Both the position numbers and the translations under genes were made by a program. From contig CAYMHU010000006.1 in assembly GCA_964390335.1 (NCBI GenBank), positions 62,001 to 126,000 of the forward strand: a stretch of DNA of 64,000 nucleotides. Reading direction: 5' to 3'. This document shows, one piece after another, positions 1-7,945 of the stretch (positions are counted from its first letter, which is position 1; each line of letters begins with the position of its first letter). The stretch comes from Granulosicoccus sp964390335. GTDB lineage: Bacteria; Pseudomonadota; Gammaproteobacteria; Granulosicoccales; Granulosicoccaceae. The notes beneath the pieces were generated by a model. It was not told the DNA's origin, made no database searches, and was given only the letters and a program-made list of their open reading frames with translations.

Positions 1-33
1 CTGAATGCACTGAATTACAGGCTGGGCAATTTA

Positions 34-921
34 TTAGAATGTGGACAACGTAACCGACGCCCACAACGTCATCCAATGCGCTCCGCGTCTGGTAGATTCA
101 ACCATATGTACGGCGTTAAGCAGATGTTCGCCTTTTATTATGTTATCGAATCTCGCCTTCCCTAGAGCATCTGTTGTCGTTACCACACGTTGCACTGTGG
201 AGTCTTTACTAAACAATTCCACTTGTCTGTTTGCTAGTGGTTCACCCCGATAAAGTAACTCGAGTTCTATACTGCGCGTGCTCGACAAGGGATTGTTGGT
301 TAGGACTATTTCCAGTTCTTGACCGTGCTTTCTGTTTAGTAGCTCGACATCTTGAACAGACAATGCAAACCTGTTGGAGTCACTATCACCTGCATAAACG
401 AAAGTCTTTGCATAACGAAAATATTGCTCCTTGATACCAGACATGGGAAAGCGCAATGACTTGTGCTTTTCCACGTATCTATCAAGACCATGATAGGTTA
501 AGAACGCTTGGAATTTGTCCCACTCATCATAAATTAACGCGCGCTCCGTTGATGACAAAACAATACTATACAGCCCCGGGAAATCGATGGTTGGATGGAT
601 TGCAGGATAATCACCGAGCCTGCTAATGATCGGGGTTGAGACACCGTTACCAACGATGGTAAGTTCGTTAAACTTCTCTGACTGATACGGAAACGAACTG
701 CCCACAAAGTTCTCGCCATTACGGATATCGACAAGCAGCTTCTCTCCTACATCAATGGTGTAGTCAATTGGAGACAACCAATACTCGTGACCCGTCACCA
801 CAGAGGTATAAAGCAATGTGAACAGCAGCGCACCGTGTGGCAACTTAGCGCGCCAACCAACCGCTCCGATTTTGCGCTTGGAGCGATTGGGGTTTGAAGA
901 CGCGACAGTGCTCATAGTCAT
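34..921 (-). CDS. DUF4198-domain periplasmic protein
   Basis: A 295-residue exported protein. After a basic N-terminus comes a hydrophobic segment (about residues 28-44), and the mature part opens with HEYWLSP, the His-Glu-x-Trp start typical of the DUF4198 family. DUF4198 proteins are periplasmic beta-sandwich proteins that often accompany nickel or cobalt uptake systems; a metal-binding role here is inference from that habit and from the HupE-like gene three positions upstream. It is the last visible gene of the minus-strand series led by the ECF sigma factor at 6926, 48 bases after the fasciclin gene. The start could also be the second Met two codons in. Bases 1-33 show no further gene. 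Confidence 0.75.
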   Translation of the reverse strand: MTMSTVASSNPNRSKRKIGAVGWRAKLPHGALLFTLLYTSVVTGHEYWLSPIDYTIDVGEKLLVDIRNGENFVGSSFPYQSEKFNELTIVGNGVSTPIISRLGDYPAIHPTIDFPGLYSIVLSSTERALIYDEWDKFQAFLTYHGLDRYVEKHKSLRFPMSGIKEQYFRYAKTFVYAGDSDSNRFALSVQDVELLNRKHGQELEIVLTNNPLSSTRSIELELLYRGEPLANRQVELFSKDSTVQRVVTTTDALGKARFDNIIKGEHLLNAVHMVESTRRGAHWMTLWASVTLSTF

Positions 922-969
922 ATTTAACCTGGTGAGCTATCAGGACATGAACATAGTCTGTAAAACTCT

Positions 970-1524
970 TTACTGCTTAGGCAGCATAACAGCATCGATA
1001 ACATGTACCACGCCGTTCGATTGACCCACGTCTGCAATTGATACAGTTGCGGACGAACCGTTTTCATCACTGAACGTTAATTTGTCATCCACTATCTTGG
1101 CCGTCAATTTACAACCGCCAACAGTTTCTAACTTGGCTGTACCGCTACCGTCGGCGATTAATGCAACCACATCCGACGCCATGGCGTTTGCAGCAACGAC
1201 ATGGCATGTGAGGATGGTAGCCAATGTCTCCTTATTTTCAGGCTGAAGCAGTGTGTCAACTGTACCGTCCGGCAGCGCATCGAACGCAGCGTTAGTTGGC
1301 GCAAGCACAGTGTAAGGGCCTTCGCCTTGCAAAGTGTCAACTAAACCAGCCGCTTTCACAGCAGCGACAAGCGTTGTGTGATCAGCGGATTTCGACGCGT
1401 TCTCAATTATATTTTTGTCCTTAACCATCTCAGCACCACCTACCATGACGCCATGACCTCCTGCAAGGACCGAGGTTGCTACAATGGATAAAAATACAAA
1501 GCCCACTAATTTTTTGTATAGCAC
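970..1524 (-). CDS. Fasciclin (FAS1) domain secreted protein
   Basis: A single FAS1 domain fills the mature protein (about residues 45-184), with the family signatures YTVLAPTNAAFDALP and a C-terminal GVVHVIDAVMLP. FAS1 domains mediate adhesion or protein-protein contacts outside the cytoplasm. I chose the GTG start at 1524 because an AGGAG ribosome site lies 8 bases before it and it gives a clean signal peptide (LYKKLVGFVFLSIVATSVLA); the in-frame ATG at 1557 has no such site. The stretch between signal peptide and domain is glycine-rich. It sits in the ECF-led island between a HupE-like protein and DUF4198. Its partner is unknown. Confidence 0.85.
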   Translation of the reverse strand: MLYKKLVGFVFLSIVATSVLAGGHGVMVGGAEMVKDKNIIENASKSADHTTLVAAVKAAGLVDTLQGEGPYTVLAPTNAAFDALPDGTVDTLLQPENKETLATILTCHVVAANAMASDVVALIADGSGTAKLETVGGCKLTAKIVDDKLTFSDENGSSATVSIADVGQSNGVVHVIDAVMLPKQ

Positions 1525-1641
1525 TCTTTTATCTCCTGATTTAACGAGTTTATTCATTGAAATAACATTAACTTCTACGGAACAAGCCCTGATTTAGATG
1601 TCTCACCCGCTTAGCCTTTTTCCGTTTCCCAATCTGATTAA

Positions 1642-2832
1642 CTAAGCCACAACCCGTTGAAAGAACCACAGCAAGCCAATACCGGAAAGCACTATCGAAG
1701 CAGGGATGGTTAATTTTCTGCGGTACCAGGATTTTTTTCTGAACGGCCAACCAACAATCAGGAAACACGCGAAAATAACGACGAGCTGCCCTACCTCAAC
1801 GCCAATATTGAATGACAGCAAAGAGGCAAGGAACATACTGTCGGAGAATCCTATCTCGCTTAAAACACCAGCGAATCCCAAACCATGCAGCAAACCAAAT
1901 ACGGTAACGACTAACAAGCGCCAGTGCTGCAATTTGGCTGTGAATACATTCTCTAAGCACACAACCGCAATCGATAAAGCGATGAGCGGTTCTACAATAT
2001 CGGCGGACACCTGCAAATAACCGGTCATCCCCATTGCTAAGGTGATGGTGTGTGCCACAGTAAAGGCGGATACCTGCAGAAAAATGGCTCGCCAGTATGG
2101 CGATAATAAAAACAGCCCTATAACAAACAGGATATGGTCCAGCCCCTTCGGCACGATGTGGACAAAGCCCACGACGAAGTAGTTCTTGACCGTCGCTATC
2201 AAACCATGCGTTTTTTTGCCAGTTAAACTAATACTATCGCTTGTGACCCCAGGCAGTAAATATTGATTGAATGCATCGTTGCTTGACTCGCTTCCGGCAC
2301 GAAGTATTAAATCGCCATAATCAGATGCCCAGGAAAAATTCAGTGTTTTGACATCGTCAGTTAACAGTAACTGTAACAACACAGTTGAGTCTCTGGCGAT
2401 CTGTACATCACCAACAGCTGGAATAACAACTTCCTTTACGCGTGTTGCTATGGTTTCTCCATTGTCACCCGTAATAACAACGTTGTCTTGAAACGTACTG
2501 GCATATGACGCAAGTATTTTTTCCAGTTCTGCACTGTCTTTTGCTCTCAGTTCATTGTAAAAATCAGCGCTCGGTGAATTATCTGTATCATCGTGATCGG
2601 GCCCAATTTCAGCAATTATCGCTTCAAGGTTAATCTTAAAACGAATGCTCGCACCCGATTGGTTCAGTTCTAGATCGGCGATCGTTGGCCTGATTTCATG
2701 CGCAACGCTAGGAGCCGAGGCAAACAATACTGATAAAACACAAACCGCAAACCAGCTTAGTTTCACAATACGCACTTTCAGGCAAGCAATCATCCGTTTT
2801 GGGAAGTCCAATTTTAAGCGCTTCTGTCGCAT
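1642..2832 (-). CDS. HupE/UreJ-type membrane protein
   Basis: A 396-residue protein with a signal peptide ending near SVAHEIRP, a periplasmic domain of about 190 residues, and a C-terminal block of about six membrane helices. The membrane block carries the HupE/UreJ_2 signatures GLDHILFVIGLFLL, VSAFTVAHTITLA and GLLHGLGFAG. HupE and UreJ proteins are associated with nickel supply for hydrogenase or urease, but this longer branch occurs in bacteria without those enzymes and its substrate is unproven. The conserved His residues in the helices are compatible with metal transport. An internal Met at residue 14 is an alternative start. It lies between the predicted lipoprotein and the fasciclin gene on the same strand. 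Confidence 0.8.
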   Translation of the reverse strand: MRQKRLKLDFPKRMIACLKVRIVKLSWFAVCVLSVLFASAPSVAHEIRPTIADLELNQSGASIRFKINLEAIIAEIGPDHDDTDNSPSADFYNELRAKDSAELEKILASYASTFQDNVVITGDNGETIATRVKEVVIPAVGDVQIARDSTVLLQLLLTDDVKTLNFSWASDYGDLILRAGSESSNDAFNQYLLPGVTSDSISLTGKKTHGLIATVKNYFVVGFVHIVPKGLDHILFVIGLFLLSPYWRAIFLQVSAFTVAHTITLAMGMTGYLQVSADIVEPLIALSIAVVCLENVFTAKLQHWRLLVVTVFGLLHGLGFAGVLSEIGFSDSMFLASLLSFNIGVEVGQLVVIFACFLIVGWPFRKKSWYRRKLTIPASIVLSGIGLLWFFQRVVA

Positions 2833-2887
2833 TATAAAATATTTAAGATTGCCCAGAGGCCAATGCTTTACATCATTATACAGAAGG

Positions 2888-3796
2888 TTAAAAAAAGCTC
2901 TCTCGTATCACGAATAGCACCGCATCATTGTTTTTTGCGATGTGAGTCTGCAATCTCGATACTATCGGGGGAGCACCGTTGAAACCGGAACCGATCAGCC
3001 GCTTGACCGAATCTGGAAAAACAAAGCGCCCCGTATCTGGAACGATGCAACTGACCGTCATCCCGTTCTCCAGAAAAAAACCACCAGCCGTGCTTGTAAA
3101 AATACGCACTTGAGATGAACTATCGGGTTCAGCTGACCAGGTAAATACGCTAGTGGACTGAATGTTGACGCCTGTGCTAATCGTGAAATTTTTTAACGCC
3201 GCTACTTTCGGTACCGGTACTGACGGGAAACTGGGAAAGCCATCGCCAGGTATATTCACCTTTAAATCCAGCGGTATGGGGCCTGTAGGTATTGACTGAC
3301 CGGGTGCAAGGTCGTAGAAAACCAACGCGCCAACAGGCTGCTGCGCTAGCTCCACGTAGCTTGACCCCGCCGCTTCTACGTAGACAAATTCACCAGCGCC
3401 GGTCGATGTCTTTTGCACACCTTTCAAGCTTGGAATATAGCTAGCGCTGATTTCTTCAAAATCAATGTTGTCGTCTGAATCAACGTAGCAATTTGTACTG
3501 TCTGGCGCTGCCAATAGATCAAAGTAGTCACTATCAACCCCTTGGGATAAGTTGAAAAAACCACCAATCAGATCACTGGCTTCGCCCTGCTCATCTGCAA
3601 TAGATACAGCGCCGAATAAAACGATGTTCCCATCAGGCAACAGATCAGTTGGAACCATTTGGCCACTTGTCGGTGTCTGGTTACCCACTGAAACCGTTTC
3701 CGTGTTGTCTGTACGTTCAGTCTCAGAGCCACCGCATGCGCTGGCAATAAATAACACGGATGTTAGCAGAGCTACGTTAACGTTGTTTGATGGCAT
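2888..3796 (-). CDS. Predicted lipoprotein of unknown function
   Basis: I do not recognise this 302-residue protein. It has a short hydrophobic signal followed by ASACGGSE, which fits a lipobox with the lipidated Cys near residue 21, then a Ser/Thr/Asp-rich linker. The remainder is rich in beta-forming residues and contains phrases such as GAVSIADEQGEA and AAGSSYVELAQQ, with no motif I can tie to an enzyme. A ribosome site (AGGGAA) precedes the ATG at 3796. Placement directly after DUF4331 in the ECF-led series suggests an envelope partner for that protein. There are 86 bases between it and DUF4331. Confidence 0.6.
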   Translation of the reverse strand: MPSNNVNVALLTSVLFIASACGGSETERTDNTETVSVGNQTPTSGQMVPTDLLPDGNIVLFGAVSIADEQGEASDLIGGFFNLSQGVDSDYFDLLAAPDSTNCYVDSDDNIDFEEISASYIPSLKGVQKTSTGAGEFVYVEAAGSSYVELAQQPVGALVFYDLAPGQSIPTGPIPLDLKVNIPGDGFPSFPSVPVPKVAALKNFTISTGVNIQSTSVFTWSAEPDSSSQVRIFTSTAGGFFLENGMTVSCIVPDTGRFVFPDSVKRLIGSGFNGAPPIVSRLQTHIAKNNDAVLFVIRESFF

Positions 3797-3882
3797 TGGA
3801 TTTCCCTACGCGTGCCGCTGACCATGAGCGTTTGGACAGCGGCACAGAGTGGAAGCGAGACTCAACTCGGTCTGTGTCTGAT

Positions 3883-5460
3883 TTAAGAACCAGACACCGG
3901 TGTAGTCAGATAAGGAAACTGATTACTGAATTGATCAGCATTCTGAGGCGCTCCATCAGTTAACGGAGCTGTTCCTATTGGTGCATCCTCGGGTTTACAC
4001 AAGCCCAAGTTGTCCCCGGCATCGCCTGCGGTGCCACTGCTATCCAAGTCCACTGCGATCGGGTGGCATAACGCCCCCATCATGACGCGCAACGCAATAT
4101 CGGTTACATCGTCTCCAGGTCGCCGGCCGTTCGGGAATCCAGCAAGATCACCTGCTGCAACACCGAGATTATGCTGTTCACTTTTACTGGTGGCAGGAAT
4201 CGCAGTGTTCAACCGAAGCATCTCTGAAGGTGTAACCGTTTGCAATTGATTGACGCCGGGGAAACCTGTTAAGAATGCAGTGACTAAATCAGTTCGGGGT
4301 AAATTTGCTGGTGCGATGTTACTCGTGGCACCCACCGCGTCGCGAAACAAAATATCCAATATCGCAGGCAATGTCGGCGACGTCACATAGGTGGCAAACT
4401 GACCATCATCCTTCGGCTCGCTCGTATTGAACAGGTCTTTATCAGGCAAGCCAATAACCACCTCGTTAACGAGCGGATTACTTAATCGAGAAAGCTGCTG
4501 ATACTCGCCCGAGTACGCAACTGGCTGTCGATAACTGGGGAAACTACTGATTGTTTGTGTACTACGAACGCTTGCCGTTGTCCATGCGCCGATCGTCCCG
4601 TTGCCATTGCCTACCAAGCAGTCTTTATGAACTTCCAATGCCAGTGTTGTAACGTTCTTATCGGCAAGGTCATTACGTGCGGGATCGTCGGGTAACGACG
4701 ACGTTAGTGGGACAAAATTCACCAGATCGAATACTTCGGCTAATGCAACTGAAAAACTGTCTTTGCGTTGACCCACAAAAACGCGGCCATCCTGTGCACC
4801 GGCTGGACACTGTTCGAACTCAACGTTGTAGTACAACTCGCCTGAGTTACTCAGACTTTTTACGTATTCATCGTAACCAAATGGATACGATTTATCGCCA
4901 ACATAATCAAACGGCTTTGAAAAAAGACGCAGTCCGGAGTCAGGTCGGACAGCCCAAATCGGCGATTCCGAGCGCCTGTCACCTGTGGTCACACCAACAA
5001 AGTATGTCTCGTTAACATTCAACACGCCCTGATTGTCACCAACACCAAGACTACCAATATTTTTCAAGGCAACAGGCACCGAGTCGTTACCGATCTGCAA
5101 AGCGAATCCCGCCTCGCCATTGCCAAGGCCGTTGTCAAAATCGAACAGAAACGTGAGGTCTTCAACCGCGTCACCGTCATTATCGATGTGAATTTCGTAA
5201 ATCGCTTCTGGGTTCAACGGAAAAAAGTTAGGACCGCCGTAGGTGTCTTGCAGCGGCTGATAGTTTGCGATTAATGTGACGTAATTTTCACGACCCGGTT
5301 CATAACTGGAAAACACATAGAAATCACTGGCATCAAGCAAAGGACGCGACTTTATAAACGGCGCTTCAGCGTGCGAAGACGCCACTGCGCCAGTGCACGC
5401 CATCGTCATTGAAAGGGTAGTAACGGCCGCTTTGAGGGCCATTGAAGTATATCGAACCAT
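3883..5460 (-). CDS. DUF4331 exported protein
   Basis: A 525-residue protein with a signal peptide (cleavage near GAVASSHAEAP) and then the DUF4331 hallmark, SSHAEAP followed by LDASDFYVF. An Asp/Asn-rich stretch (YEIHIDNDGDAVEDLTF, about residues 88-104) resembles a calcium-binding loop. The family is widespread in environmental bacteria, is probably exported and has no established function; it is often next to ECF sigma genes and HupE-like proteins, as here. CTGGAG at 5471-5476 is a plausible ribosome site. The candidate ECF promoter at 5508-5535 would drive it, making it the first target gene of the neighbouring sigma factor. Confidence 0.85.
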   Translation of the reverse strand: MVRYTSMALKAAVTTLSMTMACTGAVASSHAEAPFIKSRPLLDASDFYVFSSYEPGRENYVTLIANYQPLQDTYGGPNFFPLNPEAIYEIHIDNDGDAVEDLTFLFDFDNGLGNGEAGFALQIGNDSVPVALKNIGSLGVGDNQGVLNVNETYFVGVTTGDRRSESPIWAVRPDSGLRLFSKPFDYVGDKSYPFGYDEYVKSLSNSGELYYNVEFEQCPAGAQDGRVFVGQRKDSFSVALAEVFDLVNFVPLTSSLPDDPARNDLADKNVTTLALEVHKDCLVGNGNGTIGAWTTASVRSTQTISSFPSYRQPVAYSGEYQQLSRLSNPLVNEVVIGLPDKDLFNTSEPKDDGQFATYVTSPTLPAILDILFRDAVGATSNIAPANLPRTDLVTAFLTGFPGVNQLQTVTPSEMLRLNTAIPATSKSEQHNLGVAAGDLAGFPNGRRPGDDVTDIALRVMMGALCHPIAVDLDSSGTAGDAGDNLGLCKPEDAPIGTAPLTDGAPQNADQFSNQFPYLTTPVSGS

Positions 5461-5507
5461 AGTATTTAATCTCCAGATCGCAAGAGAATTTCTCGCTACT
5501 GACTAAT

Positions 5508-5535
5508 ACTACGCACGAACATTCAGTCGGGATGC
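5508..5535 (-). promoter_or_regulatory. Candidate ECF-sigma promoter of the DUF4331 gene
   Basis: Read on the minus strand there is GCATCC (5530-5535), a 16-base spacer and CGTAGT (5508-5513), about 48 bases before the DUF4331 start. The arrangement resembles the -35/-10 pairs used by SigK-like ECF factors with RskA-type anti-sigma partners. Only this interval of the island shows it; the gaps before the other genes do not. Confidence 0.4.
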
Positions 5536-5548
5536 AAGCAATCCGAAA

Positions 5549-6382
5549 TTAGATTACGCCGGCCGGAAGCACCACTGTTGCCGAGGACAACACTGGTCCC
5601 TGTGGTGTAGGTTCATTTGTACCACCAAAGGCCTCAAGACTAACCGCAAAATCGGTAGAGTCCGATAGCGGTATCGGTAAGGGTACCACTACAGATTGCC
5701 CGAGCTCATTCGGTAACAATCCAACGGATTGAACACCAGACCCGTCTGCCAATACCATCCACAACTGGTGGCTATTGTCCGCGTCTAACGGCCATTGCCC
5801 AACCGCAGTTAAGATGATTTCACCGTTCCCCCGGGGATTGTTTTTGTCTGTTGGTGATGCAATACCAGTAGCCGCCTCAGAGTTGCCGGTCTCTGTTTTC
5901 GGTGCGCGATACGTGAGCGCCCAGATTGGTTGTCCCGAATCATCCTCGATAACACTGACTGTTGACACCTGAGCAACTTGTGCCGCTGGTGTGTCCAGGT
6001 CAGTTAATGGTTTGCCCAAGAGCATAAAAAGAGCCGCAGCGATAGCCACTGTGGTTGCTACTCCGGCAACCATTGCAGTTTGCCAGAACCGCACTTGTTC
6101 TTTTAATTCAGTAACAATTGAGGCCCCAATGCGGCTCGATGCGGAGTGTTCATCACGTTCTATCAGTTCTATTATCTGAGCGTAAACACCTGCAGGCGGA
6201 GTTACGGGCTGCGTGGTCAAATGAAGCGGATCAAGTCGTCGCTCCCAGTCCGCTACTGCCTGACGAGCACGAGCGTCGCTTTGCAATAAGCGTTCAAATA
6301 CGGCTCTGTCCTGATCTGACAGTACACCCAAGACATACTCGGCCGCCTGCAAATCCCACCATTGATCGTCACGAGAGCTCAT
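5549..6382 (-). CDS. Anti-sigma factor, RskA-like
   Basis: A 277-residue single-pass membrane protein. The N-terminal cytoplasmic part (about 1-90; WDLQAAEYVLGVLSDQDRAV) is the anti-sigma domain, one helix (about 95-120) crosses the membrane, and the periplasmic part is an RskA domain ending with HQLWMVLADGSGVQSVGLLP and a Pro-rich tail. It should hold the adjacent sigma factor at the membrane until a signal triggers release, as in the SigK/RskA pairs. Its start overlaps the sigma gene end by 14 bases and has a good AAGGAG site, so the two are translationally coupled. I see no CHCC zinc motif, consistent with RskA rather than ZAS types. Confidence 0.88.
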   Translation of the reverse strand: MSSRDDQWWDLQAAEYVLGVLSDQDRAVFERLLQSDARARQAVADWERRLDPLHLTTQPVTPPAGVYAQIIELIERDEHSASSRIGASIVTELKEQVRFWQTAMVAGVATTVAIAAALFMLLGKPLTDLDTPAAQVAQVSTVSVIEDDSGQPIWALTYRAPKTETGNSEAATGIASPTDKNNPRGNGEIILTAVGQWPLDADNSHQLWMVLADGSGVQSVGLLPNELGQSVVVPLPIPLSDSTDFAVSLEAFGGTNEPTPQGPVLSSATVVLPAGVI

Positions 6383-6926
6383 GCAAGCACTCCTTTAGAC
6401 TGATCAGCCCTCTACGAATCCAACTTTTTACGGTACCTAAAGGCCGTTCAAGCGTTTTACTCAACTCGTCTTGTGTGAAGCCTTCACAATAGACGCCAAC
6501 AATACATTGTTGTGCCTCATCCTCCAGCCTATTAAGGCATTTGCTCAATGCTTCGATATCAGCGAGTTCATCTATCACCGGTCGCCCCAAACTTTTCCAC
6601 GTATCCGGATTCAAATCCGGTAGTAACACGTTAACGTTGGCTCGCGTACGAGAGCGCCTTAGCATATCCAATGCTTGATTACGAGCCAGACTATTCAGCC
6701 ACACTGAACCGCTTCCGGCGTTACGATCGTACTGCGCTGCGTTAGTCCACACTTTGATAAACGTCTCTTGCAGCGCTTCTTCAGCAATTGCTTGGTCTTT
6801 TAATATACGCAGCTGAATACCAAAGAGACGCGGAGAAACTAACTCGTATAACTCAGAGAATGCGATTTTGTCGGCATTCTGGACTCGTTCGAGTAGTTGG
6901 TTGATGATGTCTGAACTAGAATTCAA
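6369..6926 (-). CDS. ECF sigma-70 family sigma factor
   Basis: A 185-residue sigma factor with region 2 (about 20-90, including LYELVSPRLFGIQLRIL and the AEEALQETFIKVW segment) and region 4 (about 125-180, ending in the helix-turn-helix DELSKTLERPLGTVKSWIRRG). There is no region 1 or 3, as expected for ECF factors of the SigK/RskA type. The start is a TTG codon; no ATG occurs in the first stretch, so expression may be weak. It leads the minus-strand series that runs through the anti-sigma factor to DUF4198. I did not find a copy of the DUF4331 promoter motif in front of it, so autoregulation is not evident. Confidence 0.9.
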   Translation of the reverse strand: MNSSSDIINQLLERVQNADKIAFSELYELVSPRLFGIQLRILKDQAIAEEALQETFIKVWTNAAQYDRNAGSGSVWLNSLARNQALDMLRRSRTRANVNVLLPDLNPDTWKSLGRPVIDELADIEALSKCLNRLEDEAQQCIVGVYCEGFTQDELSKTLERPLGTVKSWIRRGLISLKECLHELS

Positions 6927-7059
6927 TGAAATTATTCTTATTTGGTTGTCGTGGCCTTAGTGAAAGCAAGAGACTCTGAATTGATAAACCAAGAACTATA
7001 ACAGCAATCTACACTACAACACTGTATCAGAATATTGCTGATTCGGTATCATCGCAAAC

Positions 7060-7360
7060 TCAAACTACACAAACCGACTTCAACGCTGTTTCAGTCAATA
7101 CAGTGACAATACTTAACTTAAGATACATCACACGTTCGTCTTCTTGAATGGAGCCCAAATGAAGTAGTAATCTGGGTTCTTCCAGAAATCGTGGAATGGT
7201 TTTGCGCAAACTCAAAACAATACTTGCCGTAACTAAAAAGGCCATTGCCATTAGCAAGATACCGCCACGCAGATAGAAAATAAATAATGCGCTGTCGAGT
7301 GCGAAATGTTCGTGCGTCCTCGCCGTTTATCGTTTGGTAAGCATACTTGCTACGAGCCAT
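7060..7360 (-). pseudogene. Possible small membrane protein with a frameshift
   Basis: I do not recognise this one. One frame starts with MARSKYAYQTINGEDARTF at 7360; the adjacent frame then continues naturally with ALDSALFIFYLRGGILLMA, a strongly hydrophobic helix, and ends at 7060. Removing one base from the AAA at 7304-7306 joins them into an open frame of about 100 residues with one or two membrane helices. The reading could be a real gene broken by one base, a sequencing error, or chance. The rest of 6927-7365 holds nothing else I can name. Its start lies only six bases from the transposase remnant. Confidence 0.3.
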
Positions 7361-7365
7361 GATTC

Positions 7366-7732
7366 GTGGCTGATCGCTTTCATGTGGTTCGGATGATTAA
7401 CCAACACTTTTTAGCCGTATGGAAACAGCACGATGAGGATGGAAGGCGAAACAGAGGGTTATTGAGCCTGATGCGCCGACACGAATGGAAGCTAAGCGAG
7501 GAGCAACGCGCGAATCAGATGAACTACCTCGAAGACTTTCCTGGTTTAAAAACGCTTTACCAAGCCAAACAAAAACTCATCCGATACGTGTTGCTAAAGA
7601 CACTGACAGCCAAGCGCATGAAGAGAAAATTACCCGGATTTTTAATCGAGCTTACGGGTTCAGGAATTTTGAGAATTACAGATTAAGGTACTGGCCCATT
7701 GTGGGTGGGATGGAATTATTAATAGGGTCTGA
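7366..7732 (+). pseudogene. ISL3-family transposase remnant
   Basis: The translation begins ADRFHVVRMINQHFLAVW, the region of the ISL3 (IS204/IS1001/IS1096/IS1165) DDE transposase that starts the second half of the catalytic core, and continues with NRGLLSLMRRHEWKLS. About 65 residues are missing in the middle; a second frame then gives YGFRNFENYRLR and a third frame gives VLAHCGWDGIINRV and a stop at 7732, the normal C-terminus of the family. So this is a 5'-truncated copy with an internal deletion and at least two frameshifts. It is inactive. It lies in the accessory strip next to tRNA-Lys. Confidence 0.8.
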
Positions 7733-7748
7733 TGTATGCCCATCCCCG

Positions 7749-7765
7749 TTAATTGGGTAGAGCCC
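7749..7765 (+). repeat. Possible right terminal inverted repeat of the ISL3 remnant
   Basis: TTAATTGGGTAGAGCCC lies 17 bases after the transposase stop; read inward it begins GGGCTCTACCC, similar to ISL3-family ends that start GGGT or GGCTCT. No matching left end was found, in keeping with the missing 5' half of the element. Confidence 0.4.
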
Positions 7766-7781
7766 AAGTACTTGATTTTGA

Positions 7782-7857
7782 TGGTGGGCCGTGCAGGATT
7801 CGAACCTGCGACCACCTGATTAAAAGTCAGATGCTCTACCAACTGAGCTAACGGCCC
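7782..7857 (-). tRNA. tRNA-Lys (anticodon TTT)
   Basis: The minus strand reads as a 76-base cloverleaf: acceptor arm GGGCCGT pairing with ACGGCCC, D-arm TAGCTCAGTTGGTAGAGC, anticodon loop CTTTTAA with anticodon TTT, T-arm GGTTCGAATCC and an encoded CCA end at 7782-7784. It differs from the E. coli tRNA-Lys mainly in the anticodon stem and acceptor pair. It reads AAA and AAG. The interval 7858-7945 before the next gene is featureless. Confidence 0.97.
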
Positions 7858-7945
7858 CTAGCATTGAAACTTGCATGCGTGAGAGATCACACAGACGACG
7901 CGCATGATACAACAATCCGGCGCGTTCGTGGGAGGAAAGAAGCTG

